Source: Thiomicrorhabdus sp. (GTDB lineage Bacteria; Pseudomonadota; Gammaproteobacteria; Thiomicrospirales; Thiomicrospiraceae). Taken from it: 37,382 nucleotides of DNA. Below, piece after piece: positions 25,442 through 34,116 of this stretch. The translations under genes were made by a program, and so were the position numbers. Within the stretch, counting starts at the first letter, position 1, and every line of letters starts with the position of its first letter. The DNA lies in assembly GCA_027068835.1 (NCBI GenBank), contig JAMOLY010000129.1, forward strand, positions 1-37,382, read 5' to 3'. The notes under the pieces were generated by a model, which saw only the letters and a program-made list of their open reading frames with translations, searched no databases and was not told the DNA's origin.

Positions 25442-26453
25442 TGTACCATTCCTTCACATTTTCAATGGTTCGCTCTTGATAAGCGGGGTGATGCAATATT
25501 TGATCCACCTTCACTGCTTTTTTCTGATTACTTTCACCCAAAACACCGCGCATAATTGAGATGCCTTCTGCTTGAATGGTGACTTGCTCTGGCATATCCA
25601 AAGGAATAATGTCGCCTTTTTTCATTTTCATTAAGTCGTCCATGCTCATTTGCAACTCGGTTAAGTTTACACTGAGTCCTATTTCGATGTGTTTTGCTTC
25701 TTCTTTAAGGGTTCTTGACCAGCGATTATCGCTTTCACCTTGTAAATTTTGAACGCCCTCTTCCAGTTTATCTCGAACGGGTTCTAGCATGGCGTAAGGC
25801 ATCACAATATCCACTCGTCCTTCCACGCCTTCAAATCGCACATTAATTTGACTCACCACGATCATATCGGTTGGGTCAACAATGCCTGCAAATTTAGGGT
25901 TCATTTCCGAGTGCATGTATTCAATGTCAATATCCATGACAGGACCCCACGCCTTGGCAAGGTTTTCGGTCGTAATGTCTAAAATACTGCGCACCATACT
26001 CATCTCAACGGGCGTGTACTCTCGACCTTCAATTTTAAATGGCAACAGCCCTGTGCCTCCAAAATAGATATCCACCGCAGTAAAAATTAATTTAGAATCC
26101 AAAATAAACAGTGCAACCCCATTTAAGGGGTCAATGCGATAAATATTCAGGCTGGTTGGGACAAACAAGTTACGCAAATAATCGATCATTTTAATGATTT
26201 TAACTTCGCCCGCCGTGACTTCCACACTGGACATAATCATCTCATTAAAATGTCGCTGAAACCCTCTGGCAAATCGTTCATTAATAATGTCTAATGCAGG
26301 AAGTCGCCCTCGAACAATACGTTCTTGATTGGTAAAGTCGTAACTTTTGGCATCCGTTCCATCACCCGTTTCATCGTCTTCTGTGTCAACATCCCCCCCC
26401 CCCATTCCTTTTAAAAGGGCATCGACTTCATCTTGGCTTAGTATATCTTCCAT
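25434..26453 (-). CDS. fliM: Flagellar switch protein FliM
   Basis: FliM binds CheY-P and sets rotation direction. The 339-aa protein opens with the CheY-P-binding motif ILSQDEVDALLKG (residues 4-16), followed by an acidic linker, the CheC-like middle domain (GEVKIIKMIDYLRNL, TDMIVVSQINVRFEG) and a C-terminal SpoA domain (MKMKKGDIIPLD). Directly after the CheY motif, Met17-Gly18-Gly19-Gly20 is encoded by an 11-base G run (26393-26403), a likely slippage site. It lies 11 bp after fliL and overlaps fliN. Confidence 0.97.
   Translation of the reverse strand: MEDILSQDEVDALLKGMGGGDVDTEDDETGDGTDAKSYDFTNQERIVRGRLPALDIINERFARGFQRHFNEMIMSSVEVTAGEVKIIKMIDYLRNLFVPTSLNIYRIDPLNGVALFILDSKLIFTAVDIYFGGTGLLPFKIEGREYTPVEMSMVRSILDITTENLAKAWGPVMDIDIEYMHSEMNPKFAGIVDPTDMIVVSQINVRFEGVEGRVDIVMPYAMLEPVRDKLEEGVQNLQGESDNRWSRTLKEEAKHIEIGLSVNLTELQMSMDDLMKMKKGDIIPLDMPEQVTIQAEGISIMRGVLGESNQKKAVKVDQILHHPAYQERTIENVKEWYNE
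26393..26403. repeat. 11-bp C tract in fliM (G11 on the coding strand)
   Basis: Located at codons 17-21, just after the CheY-binding motif. Any length change other than a multiple of three would truncate FliM near its N-terminus. Confidence 0.95.
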
Positions 26454-26464
26454 AATTCAATGCC

Positions 26465-27052
26465 TTACTGCATTACAAAGCGGGTCATGTAAACATCTTC
26501 CACTAGCTCGGGGTAAACATTGTGCGCTTCCAACACTTTATGCACCACTTTAAGTACATCGGCTCTTAGATGATCAGGCCCTTCTGCGGTGTTTAGTTGA
26601 GTAAACGTTTGATTACGCAACAATCGCTGAATATCATTTTTTAAAATGGGACGTAAGTTTTCCATCTCACCATCGGCTCCCACCACTTGGGGGTAATAAG
26701 ACAAAAACTGCAAGTCCACGGCTAAAAATTTCGCTTTGCCTTCCCCATTAAAATTCACCACAAATTTATCCATCACAAAATAAACTGGCACGGCATCAGG
26801 TCCTGGAGGCTCAAATTGCTTGTATTTAGGCGAATACTCTTTCGCGTGGCTAATTTCTTCTGGCTCACCATGCTCGGCGGAACCATGCACTTCGATATCA
26901 TTTGAAGCGCTTCCGTCTTCACTGCTGGCTCCCAATAGCAAATACACTAAGGCACCGACACCAACCAAAAGCAGAACAACTAATACCGCTAATCCGATGA
27001 TTAATCCTTTGCCACCCTTTTTTTTCTCTTCAACCACTTCTTCTTCGGCCAT
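26465..27052 (-). CDS. fliL: Flagellar basal body-associated protein FliL
   Basis: FliL forms a ring around the stator and stabilises it. The 195-aa protein has a short cytoplasmic Glu/Lys tail, one transmembrane helix (LIIGLAVLVVLLLVGVGALV, about residues 16-38), a variable acidic/His linker and a periplasmic SPFH-like domain (FVVNFNGEGKAKFLAVDLQF, C-terminal VYMTRFVMQ). AAAGGA precedes the ATG. It sits directly after motB, which fits its role at the stator. Confidence 0.95.
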   Translation of the reverse strand: MAEEEVVEEKKKGGKGLIIGLAVLVVLLLVGVGALVYLLLGASSEDGSASNDIEVHGSAEHGEPEEISHAKEYSPKYKQFEPPGPDAVPVYFVMDKFVVNFNGEGKAKFLAVDLQFLSYYPQVVGADGEMENLRPILKNDIQRLLRNQTFTQLNTAEGPDHLRADVLKVVHKVLEAHNVYPELVEDVYMTRFVMQ

Positions 27053-27101
27053 GCTATTTCCTTTACATCATCAAACGATTACAAGTGAGTAAACGTTTAT
27101 T

Positions 27102-27986
27102 TTAGTGTGCCAACAAATTCATTTGACTCGTTAAATCTTCCACCTGTGGCGCGTCACTTAAGCTTCTTAATCGTGCTTCGGCCTCTTTATTAAGTACGAT
27201 GATACTAATTCGTCTATTTCGAGGATTATACGGATTTTCTTTATCAAAAGGGACGGTATCTGCCATGCCCACGGCTTGCGCAATCTTATCAGAATTTACC
27301 CCCCCCTCTAATAAAAGTCTACGCGCAGCATTCGCTCGATCAGAAGATAATTCCCAGTTGGTATATTCTGAACTGGCATGATACCCCGAAGAGTCCGTAT
27401 GGCCAGCAATGCTTATTTTATTTTGACTGAATGCCAATACGGCTCCCACCTCTCTTAATAAGTTGGCTGCATACTCTTTTGGAAGATCGACTCCCGAGCC
27501 AAACATAGGACGCTTTCTATCGTCCAAAATTTGGATTTGTAACCCATTGGGCGTAATGTCTATTTTCAATTGTTCCTTAAGCTGGTTCAGTTCAGCATTT
27601 TCTTTAATTCGTTGCTCTAGCGCGGCTTTCATCGCCTCTAAACTTGCCATCTCTTGCGCTTTACCTGCGCCTTCTCCCTCACCATCCTCAGCACTTTTAG
27701 GCGCGTCTTTAAAACCGCCCATATCAATCATGGCATCCGCAGTTTGTCCCGCTTCTTTTGATTCAACCAGTGTTGAAGGAGAGGCATCAATTACCGTAGG
27801 GTCTCGAAAAAACTCAGCCATCGCCTTCATTTCCTCATCGTTTACCCCCCCTAAAATCCATAACATCAAGAAAAACGCCATGGCTGCGGTCATAAAATCT
27901 GCAAACGCAATTTTCCATGCCCCACCATGTGCAACATGTGGGCATTTATTTAACCGTTTGATAATTATGGATTCATCATCACTCAT
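27102..27986 (-). CDS. motB: Flagellar stator protein MotB
   Basis: MotB anchors the stator to peptidoglycan and carries the ion path. The 294-aa protein has HGGAWKIAFADFMTAAMAFF with the essential Asp30 in the single membrane helix, a plug/linker region, and an OmpA-like domain (IAGHTDSSGYHASSEYTNWELSSDRA, shown here in part: NWELSSDRANAARR). Proton versus sodium coupling cannot be settled, but the MotA partner is E. coli-like. Two G/C runs (27299-27306 and 27845-27851) encode Gly-Gly; the second lies just after the membrane helix. Confidence 0.96.
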   Translation of the reverse strand: MSDDESIIIKRLNKCPHVAHGGAWKIAFADFMTAAMAFFLMLWILGGVNDEEMKAMAEFFRDPTVIDASPSTLVESKEAGQTADAMIDMGGFKDAPKSAEDGEGEGAGKAQEMASLEAMKAALEQRIKENAELNQLKEQLKIDITPNGLQIQILDDRKRPMFGSGVDLPKEYAANLLREVGAVLAFSQNKISIAGHTDSSGYHASSEYTNWELSSDRANAARRLLLEGGVNSDKIAQAVGMADTVPFDKENPYNPRNRRISIIVLNKEAEARLRSLSDAPQVEDLTSQMNLLAH

Positions 27987-28014
27987 TGCAATGCAACCTT
28001 GTGTTTAGGCCTGA

Positions 28015-28866
28015 CTATTTTTGTGACTGTAAAAACTCATCAACCTCACCAAAAGAGGGTCTCTGTTTACTCGGAATCGCTTTACGAGAAAACTCAATGG
28101 CTATTTGAGGAGCATAGCCATTTAAATTAGCCATTAAACTGGTTTTAATCACCGTAAAAAATGCACTTTCTGCCTCCGCACGGTTAGCCAAATCCGAGGA
28201 GATTGGTGCTACAAAACCATAGGCAAATAAAATTCCTAAAAAGGTTCCCACCAGTGCGACCGACATGTGATGTGCGATTTCCATTGGCCCTGCATCCAAA
28301 TATCCCATGGTCACGATAATCCCCAATACAGCGGCGACAATACCAAACGCAGGTAACCCCTCAGCTACTTTCCCAATCGCCGCACTGGGCATCATCGCCT
28401 CATGGTGATGCGCATCCAGTTCTAAAATCATTAAATCTTCCAACTGATAAGGGTTGCTTGCACCACTGATCATTAGCCTTAAATAATCACAAATAAAATC
28501 CTGTGCGTGGTGGTTTGCAGCCACTTTAGGCGCACTGTTAAACAGCTCACTCGCATGCGGGTCTTCCACATCCGCCTCAATCGACATTAACCCTTCTCTG
28601 CGTGCCTTATTAAAAATTTTAAACATCAGCCCCAAAAGTTCCATATAAAGCGCTTGATTATATGGGTCTGGCTTAGCCAGCGCTAAACTGTTTGTTACCC
28701 CAGCTTTTACAACCCAGCCTGGGTTGGCAATAATGTAAGCACCAATTGCACCACCACATATAATTAATACTTCAAGTGGTTGAACCAATATCGCAAACCC
28801 ACCATGAGGCAAGTAGCCCCCCAATAAGGTAGCGATAACAACTAATGTACCGATAATAGCCTTCAT
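28015..28866 (-). CDS. motA: Flagellar stator protein MotA
   Basis: MotA forms the pentameric ring of the stator. The 283-aa protein has four membrane helices and a large cytoplasmic loop with conserved charged residues (YMELLGLMFKIFNKARREG), then LPAFGIVAAVLGI and VGTFLGILFAYGF. The C-terminus (LNGYAPQIAIEFSRKAIPS, ending RPSF) matches E. coli MotA more than PomA or MotC, suggesting a proton-driven stator. It precedes motB by 28 bp. Confidence 0.96.
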   Translation of the reverse strand: MKAIIGTLVVIATLLGGYLPHGGFAILVQPLEVLIICGGAIGAYIIANPGWVVKAGVTNSLALAKPDPYNQALYMELLGLMFKIFNKARREGLMSIEADVEDPHASELFNSAPKVAANHHAQDFICDYLRLMISGASNPYQLEDLMILELDAHHHEAMMPSAAIGKVAEGLPAFGIVAAVLGIIVTMGYLDAGPMEIAHHMSVALVGTFLGILFAYGFVAPISSDLANRAEAESAFFTVIKTSLMANLNGYAPQIAIEFSRKAIPSKQRPSFGEVDEFLQSQK

Positions 28867-28911
28867 ATTTGGCGTACCTGTTTTGGGTTAAAAGAAGGTT
28901 GGGAGACCATT

Positions 28912-29925
28912 TTACGCACTTTTAATGGCGCTCGACAGCTCGCTCTGAGCCGATTTTAACTCAGAAAGCGTTTCAACAATGCTACTTAACACATCGTTTA
29001 CTTTATTTGCTTGCGTTTGTGTCACATCCACTCGGCTCTGGCTTCCCTCCATCATTTGAACCGCATTGCGTGCATGCAATTGCAACTCTTCTATAATGGT
29101 TTGAATGTCTTTTGTAGCTTGCTGTGTTTTGCCCGCTAAAATTCGGACTTCATCAGCCACCACGGCAAACCCTCGCCCATGCTCACCCGCTCGTGCCGCC
29201 TCAATGGCTGCATTCAAGGCCAATAAATTCGTTTGTTCGGCAATGTCTCGTATCAAAACCAGCACCGCTCCAATATTACCACTGTCCGCTTCCAATCGTT
29301 TTAGGACACCGGAAGCATTTGCAACCTCCTCCGTTAAACCACCCACCTCTGAAATCACATCGCTGTTGACACTCATCACCTCAATAGAGTGCTGATTTGC
29401 TTGATTGACTAACCCTTCAAACTGAGAGGATAAGCCCACTAACTCGGAACTATCAAAACTTGACGCAGCCATAACAGGCGCTTGTTGCTGCTGAGCATAA
29501 CAAGCAGCCAAACTCTCATTAAGTTCCTCCATTTGCGTTTCAAAACTGGCCACTTTTGCTTCAACCTGTGAGGTTTCAATCATCTGCATCGTTATTTTAT
29601 TTGATGCCATCTCTAACAACTTATTAAGCGTAAACAACAACTTAGAATCAATGCTTTCGGACTTAAGTGTCACCGAAAAATCTTCGGACTTAATCACCGC
29701 TTCAACCTCTTCAATTAAGGCGCTTTGATCGCAAGTTGTCGATTTGCTGCACCAAAATAAATACATGAGTGCGCCAACCACCACCGCTGTAATTAAAAAG
29801 GTAATGATTACCACACCAAGAACAGGAACCCCGCCTGTTTCCGAACCCGCCATTGCCACCGTTGACCCTAAAGCCATACTCACGGCAAACAAAGCGCCTA
29901 CTGTTGTTTTTTTAAAAAAGGTCAT
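28912..29925 (-). CDS. Short methyl-accepting chemotaxis-like protein
   Basis: A 337-aa protein with a signal-peptide-like segment (residues 1-26, ending AMA), about nine residues outside, a membrane helix (about 36-58) and a cytoplasmic part that holds the canonical MCP tip ([20 protein letters not shown], then [18 protein letters not shown]). No ligand-binding domain or HAMP domain is seen. Two cysteines sit just inside the membrane ([10 protein letters not shown]) and a third follows (AACYAQQ), so redox or membrane-state sensing is possible but unproven. It lies between fliK and motA, 9 bp from fliK, so it is expressed with the basal body. CheW/CheA binding is expected from the tip. Confidence 0.9.
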   Translation of the reverse strand: MTFFKKTTVGALFAVSMALGSTVAMAGSETGGVPVLGVVIITFLITAVVVGALMYLFWCSKSTTCDQSALIEEVEAVIKSEDFSVTLKSESIDSKLLFTLNKLLEMASNKITMQMIETSQVEAKVASFETQMEELNESLAACYAQQQQAPVMAASSFDSSELVGLSSQFEGLVNQANQHSIEVMSVNSDVISEVGGLTEEVANASGVLKRLEADSGNIGAVLVLIRDIAEQTNLLALNAAIEAARAGEHGRGFAVVADEVRILAGKTQQATKDIQTIIEELQLHARNAVQMMEGSQSRVDVTQTQANKVNDVLSSIVETLSELKSAQSELSSAIKSA

Positions 29926-29934
29926 CTCATGCTC

Positions 29935-31419
29935 CTAAGCGTAATAGTCGATAATATTATCGGTTGAACCAGTCATTAATAGAGGGCGCTCTTCCACTTT
30001 ATTTCCCTCAACTAACGTATTTTTTGATGCATTTTTTCTATGATGTTCTTGGGCATCACCACTTTCTGAAAACTGTTTTTGATCGCTCACATTTACCGAT
30101 GCTAACTGAATGCCTGCTTGCTCCATCATCTCTTTAAGCCTAGGCAGGGCACTCTCCATGCTCTCTCGTGTTGCTCCATTTTGAGCCACTAAGCTAACGT
30201 GCATTTGCTGATCTTTATCAAGTTGCAGCATCACTTGAATTTGCCCCAATTTTTGAGGGTTTAACGTTATTTGCGCTTGCTGCATTCCATTGTTCGACAT
30301 AAAAACAATACGTTGCCCCAATGCTTGCCCCCATTGCGGATGCTTTACAGGCAAGTTAATGGTTTGTAAACCGAGTGGCAAAGCCGATTTTCGATCCAAA
30401 GAGGCAATTTCTGCCCCCCCTAACAACTCTCGTCCTTCTGTTTTAGAAACGGCATCGTCCATTGCTCTAACCGCTGCTTGCTGCTCCAACGACTGTTGTT
30501 TACCTTGGCTCATTTGCGCAAACATCATGGCCTGTTGCTGTGCGCTCTGACCTGAGCCATTTTGTGAGGGTTGACCAGAGGATTGACCTTGCTGTCCAAA
30601 CCCCTGTGATGTCTGAGCATCGGCACTCTGTGTTCCCCAGCTCACAGAGCTTTGCGTTGTTCCTTGTTGACTCGTAGCCAACCCTAAATTAGGGCTGGAG
30701 GCTCCTTGATTTAAAACACCATTAGACACCGTGCTTCCAGTTTGTACACTGGACGCGACCATCTCTTGTGCTTGCAAGCCGTTAATCGTTTGACCATTGA
30801 TATTTTGATGATTAATAGGCTGAACAAGGAATGGGTCAACAGATTCATTTTGGTTTAAAGCATCTGTTTTGGCGCTTAAAGACGTTAGATCAAGCATTTG
30901 TTGAGGCGCAGTAATGCTTTGGTCAAGAATTAAATTCGCATTGGTACCCTCGTCTAAAACAGGTGCGAATACTGCATCATTTAAAGGTTCTCTTAAAACT
31001 TCTTTTAAAGGCGCTTCAATCGTTGTCAAAACGCCGTTTAATGCATCAAGTGCTGTTAAATTCTCCCCCCCCTCTGTACTTAAGGGTTGGAGCATAACCG
31101 TCTCTGAATCTGGCTTAGTCTCTAGCATTGAGCTTAACGAACTCAATGAAGCAAACTGTGCGGTAACGTCCTCTGTTGTACCTAGTACAGAAGAAGGTGT
31201 TTTTGGCAAGTCCAATACTTCATTGCTGATACTTTGCATCGCTTGCGCTTCAGCCAAGGGTAAAGATTTTATTTCCTCCCCCCCCCCTGATTGCTCTGCA
31301 ACCATTGAAGAAAATAGACCCAAAAACCCCGTATTACCAGATGAATTTTGCGTATCAGGCGTGGAAAAAAATGCTTCCGAAGACTGTTCTGCTGGTGTCA
31401 TTTTGTTTGTTAACATCAT
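29935..31419 (-). CDS. fliK: Flagellar hook-length control protein FliK
   Basis: FliK measures hook length and triggers the export switch at FlhB. The 494-aa protein has a long Ser/Gln/Thr-rich disordered N-terminal part and the C-terminal hook-length domain (WGQALGQRIVFMSNNGMQQA, ITLNPQKLGQIQVMLQLD), with the conserved L-x-P-x-x-L-G core. Three G/C runs (31278-31287, 31065-31072, 30414-30420) encode Gly-Gly. Two adjacent ATG codons could both start it. The fliJ-fliK gap is 64 bp. Confidence 0.94.
   Translation of the reverse strand: MMLTNKMTPAEQSSEAFFSTPDTQNSSGNTGFLGLFSSMVAEQSGGGEEIKSLPLAEAQAMQSISNEVLDLPKTPSSVLGTTEDVTAQFASLSSLSSMLETKPDSETVMLQPLSTEGGENLTALDALNGVLTTIEAPLKEVLREPLNDAVFAPVLDEGTNANLILDQSITAPQQMLDLTSLSAKTDALNQNESVDPFLVQPINHQNINGQTINGLQAQEMVASSVQTGSTVSNGVLNQGASSPNLGLATSQQGTTQSSVSWGTQSADAQTSQGFGQQGQSSGQPSQNGSGQSAQQQAMMFAQMSQGKQQSLEQQAAVRAMDDAVSKTEGRELLGGAEIASLDRKSALPLGLQTINLPVKHPQWGQALGQRIVFMSNNGMQQAQITLNPQKLGQIQVMLQLDKDQQMHVSLVAQNGATRESMESALPRLKEMMEQAGIQLASVNVSDQKQFSESGDAQEHHRKNASKNTLVEGNKVEERPLLMTGSTDNIIDYYA
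31278..31287. repeat. 10-bp C tract in fliK (G10 on the coding strand)
   Basis: It encodes Gly45-Gly47. Slippage would remove the hook-length domain, which in other bacteria gives polyhooks without filaments. Confidence 0.95.
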
Positions 31420-31483
31420 AAGCGTTCACCCCAAAGGCCTTAGTTGCCATCCTGAGTACAGCAGTAGCAACATCTGTACCAAA

Positions 31484-31942
31484 CTATTTATTGGAGATTT
31501 GGGATTTATTTGCAATCACTCTCTGAGTCGCCAACTCGTCCAACATACGTTGCTCTCGCTTATCTTGTTCAGCTTGATGTTTTTGTTTTAATTTATTAAG
31601 CAGTGCCAACAACGACTCTTTTCTCATTCTTTTTTCCAGCCACTCTTCACGCCCTTTTTCCAGCACCTCTTTTAACCGAGTTACTTTTTCAGTTTGAGCC
31701 TCAATCGCTTGGTAAAGCTTGTCACTAAACCCTCGTTGAGACTGCAAATCGATAGCGGTTATCTCTTTTTTTTGAACCGATATTTTTTCTGAAAGTTCCG
31801 CAATATAATCCGTTAATGAACTAAGTTGTTCCTCTGAACTGGTACTCTCTGCTTGCAAAGCGGCCAATGTTTGAGCCGCCTTATCCAGATCAATATCCGC
31901 CAACTCAACCAATTTACGCATTCGAATAATTCTGGATTGCAT
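31484..31942 (-). CDS. fliJ: Flagellar export protein FliJ
   Basis: FliJ is the coiled-coil stalk of the FliI ATPase and links it to FlhA. The protein is about 152 aa, almost wholly helical and charged (LKEVLEKGREEWLEKRMRKE), with the family layout RIIRMRKLVELADIDLDKAA at the start. I chose ATG 31940-31942; an in-frame TTG one codon upstream is also possible and lies nearer to AAAGG. It follows fliI directly. Confidence 0.9.
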   Translation of the reverse strand: MQSRIIRMRKLVELADIDLDKAAQTLAALQAESTSSEEQLSSLTDYIAELSEKISVQKKEITAIDLQSQRGFSDKLYQAIEAQTEKVTRLKEVLEKGREEWLEKRMRKESLLALLNKLKQKHQAEQDKREQRMLDELATQRVIANKSQISNK

Positions 31943-31949
31943 CAAAAAT

Positions 31950-33299
31950 TTAACCTTTTGAAAGTGTCTCGTTTAACGCAGCAATGGACGCTTCAACCGA
32001 AAAGGCATCCTCCATATTTTGAGATAAAAAAGCCGTTAAATCCGCCTGCTTGGCAATGGCTAAATCGATCAAAGGATCGGCTCCTTTTCGATAAGCCCCC
32101 ACACTGATTAAATCTTTATTTTGCTGGTAGCTTGAATACAGTTTTTTAAAAGCTCTGGCTTGTTCCAATTGCTCTTTTGAAACAATGTCCACCATCACTC
32201 GACTGACGGAAGATTCAATATCAATTGCAGGGTATCGTCCTCCGTCTGCAATATCACGAGACAGCACGATGTGACCGTCCAATACTCCTCGCGCGGAATC
32301 GACCACGGGATCGGACTGGTCGTCTCCTTCTGCCAATACAGTATAAATAGCCGTAATGGAACCTGAGTTTTCTTGACCATTCCCCGCACGCTCAACCAAT
32401 TGAGGTAATTTAGCAAACACCGAAGGCGGATATCCTTTACTGGCGGGTGGTTCACCCACTGCCAACGCAATCTCTCGTTGCGCTTGTGCAAAACGCGTTA
32501 AGGAGTCCATCAACAACAAAACATTTAACCCTTGGTCTCGAAAATATTCGGCAATGGCCGTTGCCAACATCGCACCATGCAACCGCATTAACGGAGGATC
32601 ATCCGCAGGTGTGGCAACGACGACAGCGCGCTTTAAACCCTCTTCTCCTAACGTGTGTTTGACAAATTCATTTACCTCTCGGCCACGTTCGCCAATCAAT
32701 CCCACAACCACCACATCGGCACTGGTAAAACGCGTCATCATCCCCAACAATACACTTTTTCCAACCCCTGTTCCCGCCATTAAACCCACGCGCTGACCTT
32801 GCCCAATCGTCAACAATCCGTTAATGGCTTTAATGCCGACATCCAACACTTTATGAATGGGATGGCGATCCAAAGGGTTAATACGCTCTCCTGCAAGTGA
32901 AACATATTGATCCACTTCAATTGCTCCCAAGCCATCAAGAGGAAGTCCCGAGCCACTTACCACACGACCCAGCATTTTAAGACCCACCCCAATTTTTACC
33001 CCCCCCTCTGCGGGAATCACTTTTGCATTGGGTTTTAGACCATGAGTATCGCCGATGGGCATTAAAAAAAGTCGGTCATTATGAAAGCCAACTACTTCGG
33101 CTTCAACGGGCGGTTTATTGCCGTTGAGTATTTGACAGCGTGCACCAATCGGAGCATAAGTGCCAACCACTTCCAACGTCATACCCACCATGCGAACAAG
33201 ACGTCCTGCCACTTTAAGAGAAGGGGGGGGGGGAAAATTTTGGTGAATGTCTTTAAGGTTAGAAACCATTGCTTGGTTAAAAGTTTGCGAATTACTCAT
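31950..33299 (-). CDS. fliI: Flagellar export ATPase FliI
   Basis: FliI is the hexameric ATPase of the export apparatus. The protein has Walker A GLMAGTGVGKSVLLG, the VVGLIGERGREVNEF block, Walker B VLLLMDSLTRFAQAQREIAL and the C-terminal export-specific region. I start at ATG 33297-33299 because GAGG lies 5 nt upstream; an in-frame GTG two codons earlier is less well placed. An 11-base C run on the coding strand (33223-33233) encodes Pro23-Pro26, and a second run (32999-33006) encodes Gly-Gly. It follows fliH. Confidence 0.97.
   Translation of the reverse strand: MSNSQTFNQAMVSNLKDIHQNFPPPPSLKVAGRLVRMVGMTLEVVGTYAPIGARCQILNGNKPPVEAEVVGFHNDRLFLMPIGDTHGLKPNAKVIPAEGGVKIGVGLKMLGRVVSGSGLPLDGLGAIEVDQYVSLAGERINPLDRHPIHKVLDVGIKAINGLLTIGQGQRVGLMAGTGVGKSVLLGMMTRFTSADVVVVGLIGERGREVNEFVKHTLGEEGLKRAVVVATPADDPPLMRLHGAMLATAIAEYFRDQGLNVLLLMDSLTRFAQAQREIALAVGEPPASKGYPPSVFAKLPQLVERAGNGQENSGSITAIYTVLAEGDDQSDPVVDSARGVLDGHIVLSRDIADGGRYPAIDIESSVSRVMVDIVSKEQLEQARAFKKLYSSYQQNKDLISVGAYRKGADPLIDLAIAKQADLTAFLSQNMEDAFSVEASIAALNETLSKG
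33223..33233. repeat. 11-bp G tract in fliI (C11 on the coding strand)
   Basis: At codons 23-26. A frameshift here would abolish FliI and thus efficient export. Confidence 0.95.
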
Positions 33300-33339
33300 A
33301 ACCACCTCAAGAAGGTCATTTGAAAGAAAAGAATAGGGT

Positions 33340-34116
33340 TTAAGATGGATTATTATTTAAGTGCTTAACTGCATCATCAAATCGATTTTTCCAACTGTTT
33401 AAAACGGAAGAGTTTTCCTGTTTAACCAAACAGGTTCCTTGAAGCAAAGTGGGGTTTTCAACCAACTCCCAATTCTCCATAGCAGAATGATTTAACGCGT
33501 TTAACGCCTCTAAATCCTCTGGGTGCAACTCAATTGAAAATGCTTTTGACTCATCGGGTAAGGTTTTAATGGCCTCTTTAATCGCCTCAAACACCCACTC
33601 TTTATTTGCACTCACCTCTTTTTGAGTCACACGCTCGGCAATGTGCAGTGCAAATTCAGTTAGCTCCGAAAACACCTGTTTTTCAAGCTGGCCATACGGC
33701 TGTTTAAACAATAACAAAAGCGCATCCAGTTGAGCCAACTTGGGGGACAGTGCTTCATCATTCACTTGTAAAGCTAATGCCTGAGCCTCAGTTCGTCCCT
33801 GCTCTGCCCCCTCACTCAATCCTTTTTCAAACCCTACTTGATACCCCTCTTGGGAGGCTAGTTCGTAGGCTTCTTTGGTTAAAATCTCAACTTTTTGTGT
33901 TTCGGCTTTTATGTCTACCTCGGCTGCGTCTTCTAATACAGATTCTGCCTGAATGTTGCTCGGTTCAGAATCCTCTTTTTTTTTATGAGACTCTTTTAAA
34001 TCAAAGCGATTGGGTTGCCACGTTTCAACCGTAGAATTTGCAAAACCATCCGATGAGACCAGCCGAGTCAAAACTGGCGCTTCTAATACATCATTCAACG
34101 ATTTAAAGCCTTTCAT
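33340..34116 (-). CDS. fliH: Flagellar assembly protein FliH
   Basis: FliH dimers regulate FliI and tie it to FliN. The 258-aa protein has a charged N-terminal part, a helical middle with glycine-spaced repeats (GYQVGFEKGLSEGAEQGRTE, the GxxxG-type segment typical of FliH) and a C-terminal FliI-binding domain (FALHIAERVTQKEV, IELHPEDLEAL). It starts directly after the fliG stop (TAAATG), so coupling is likely. Confidence 0.94.
   Translation of the reverse strand: MKGFKSLNDVLEAPVLTRLVSSDGFANSTVETWQPNRFDLKESHKKKEDSEPSNIQAESVLEDAAEVDIKAETQKVEILTKEAYELASQEGYQVGFEKGLSEGAEQGRTEAQALALQVNDEALSPKLAQLDALLLLFKQPYGQLEKQVFSELTEFALHIAERVTQKEVSANKEWVFEAIKEAIKTLPDESKAFSIELHPEDLEALNALNHSAMENWELVENPTLLQGTCLVKQENSSVLNSWKNRFDDAVKHLNNNPS

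Noticed and set aside
13936-33233. Homopolymer runs as sequencing errors in broken genes
   Set aside because: Every run leaves its gene in frame with correct flanking domains, so there is no sign of miscalled length in this sequence.
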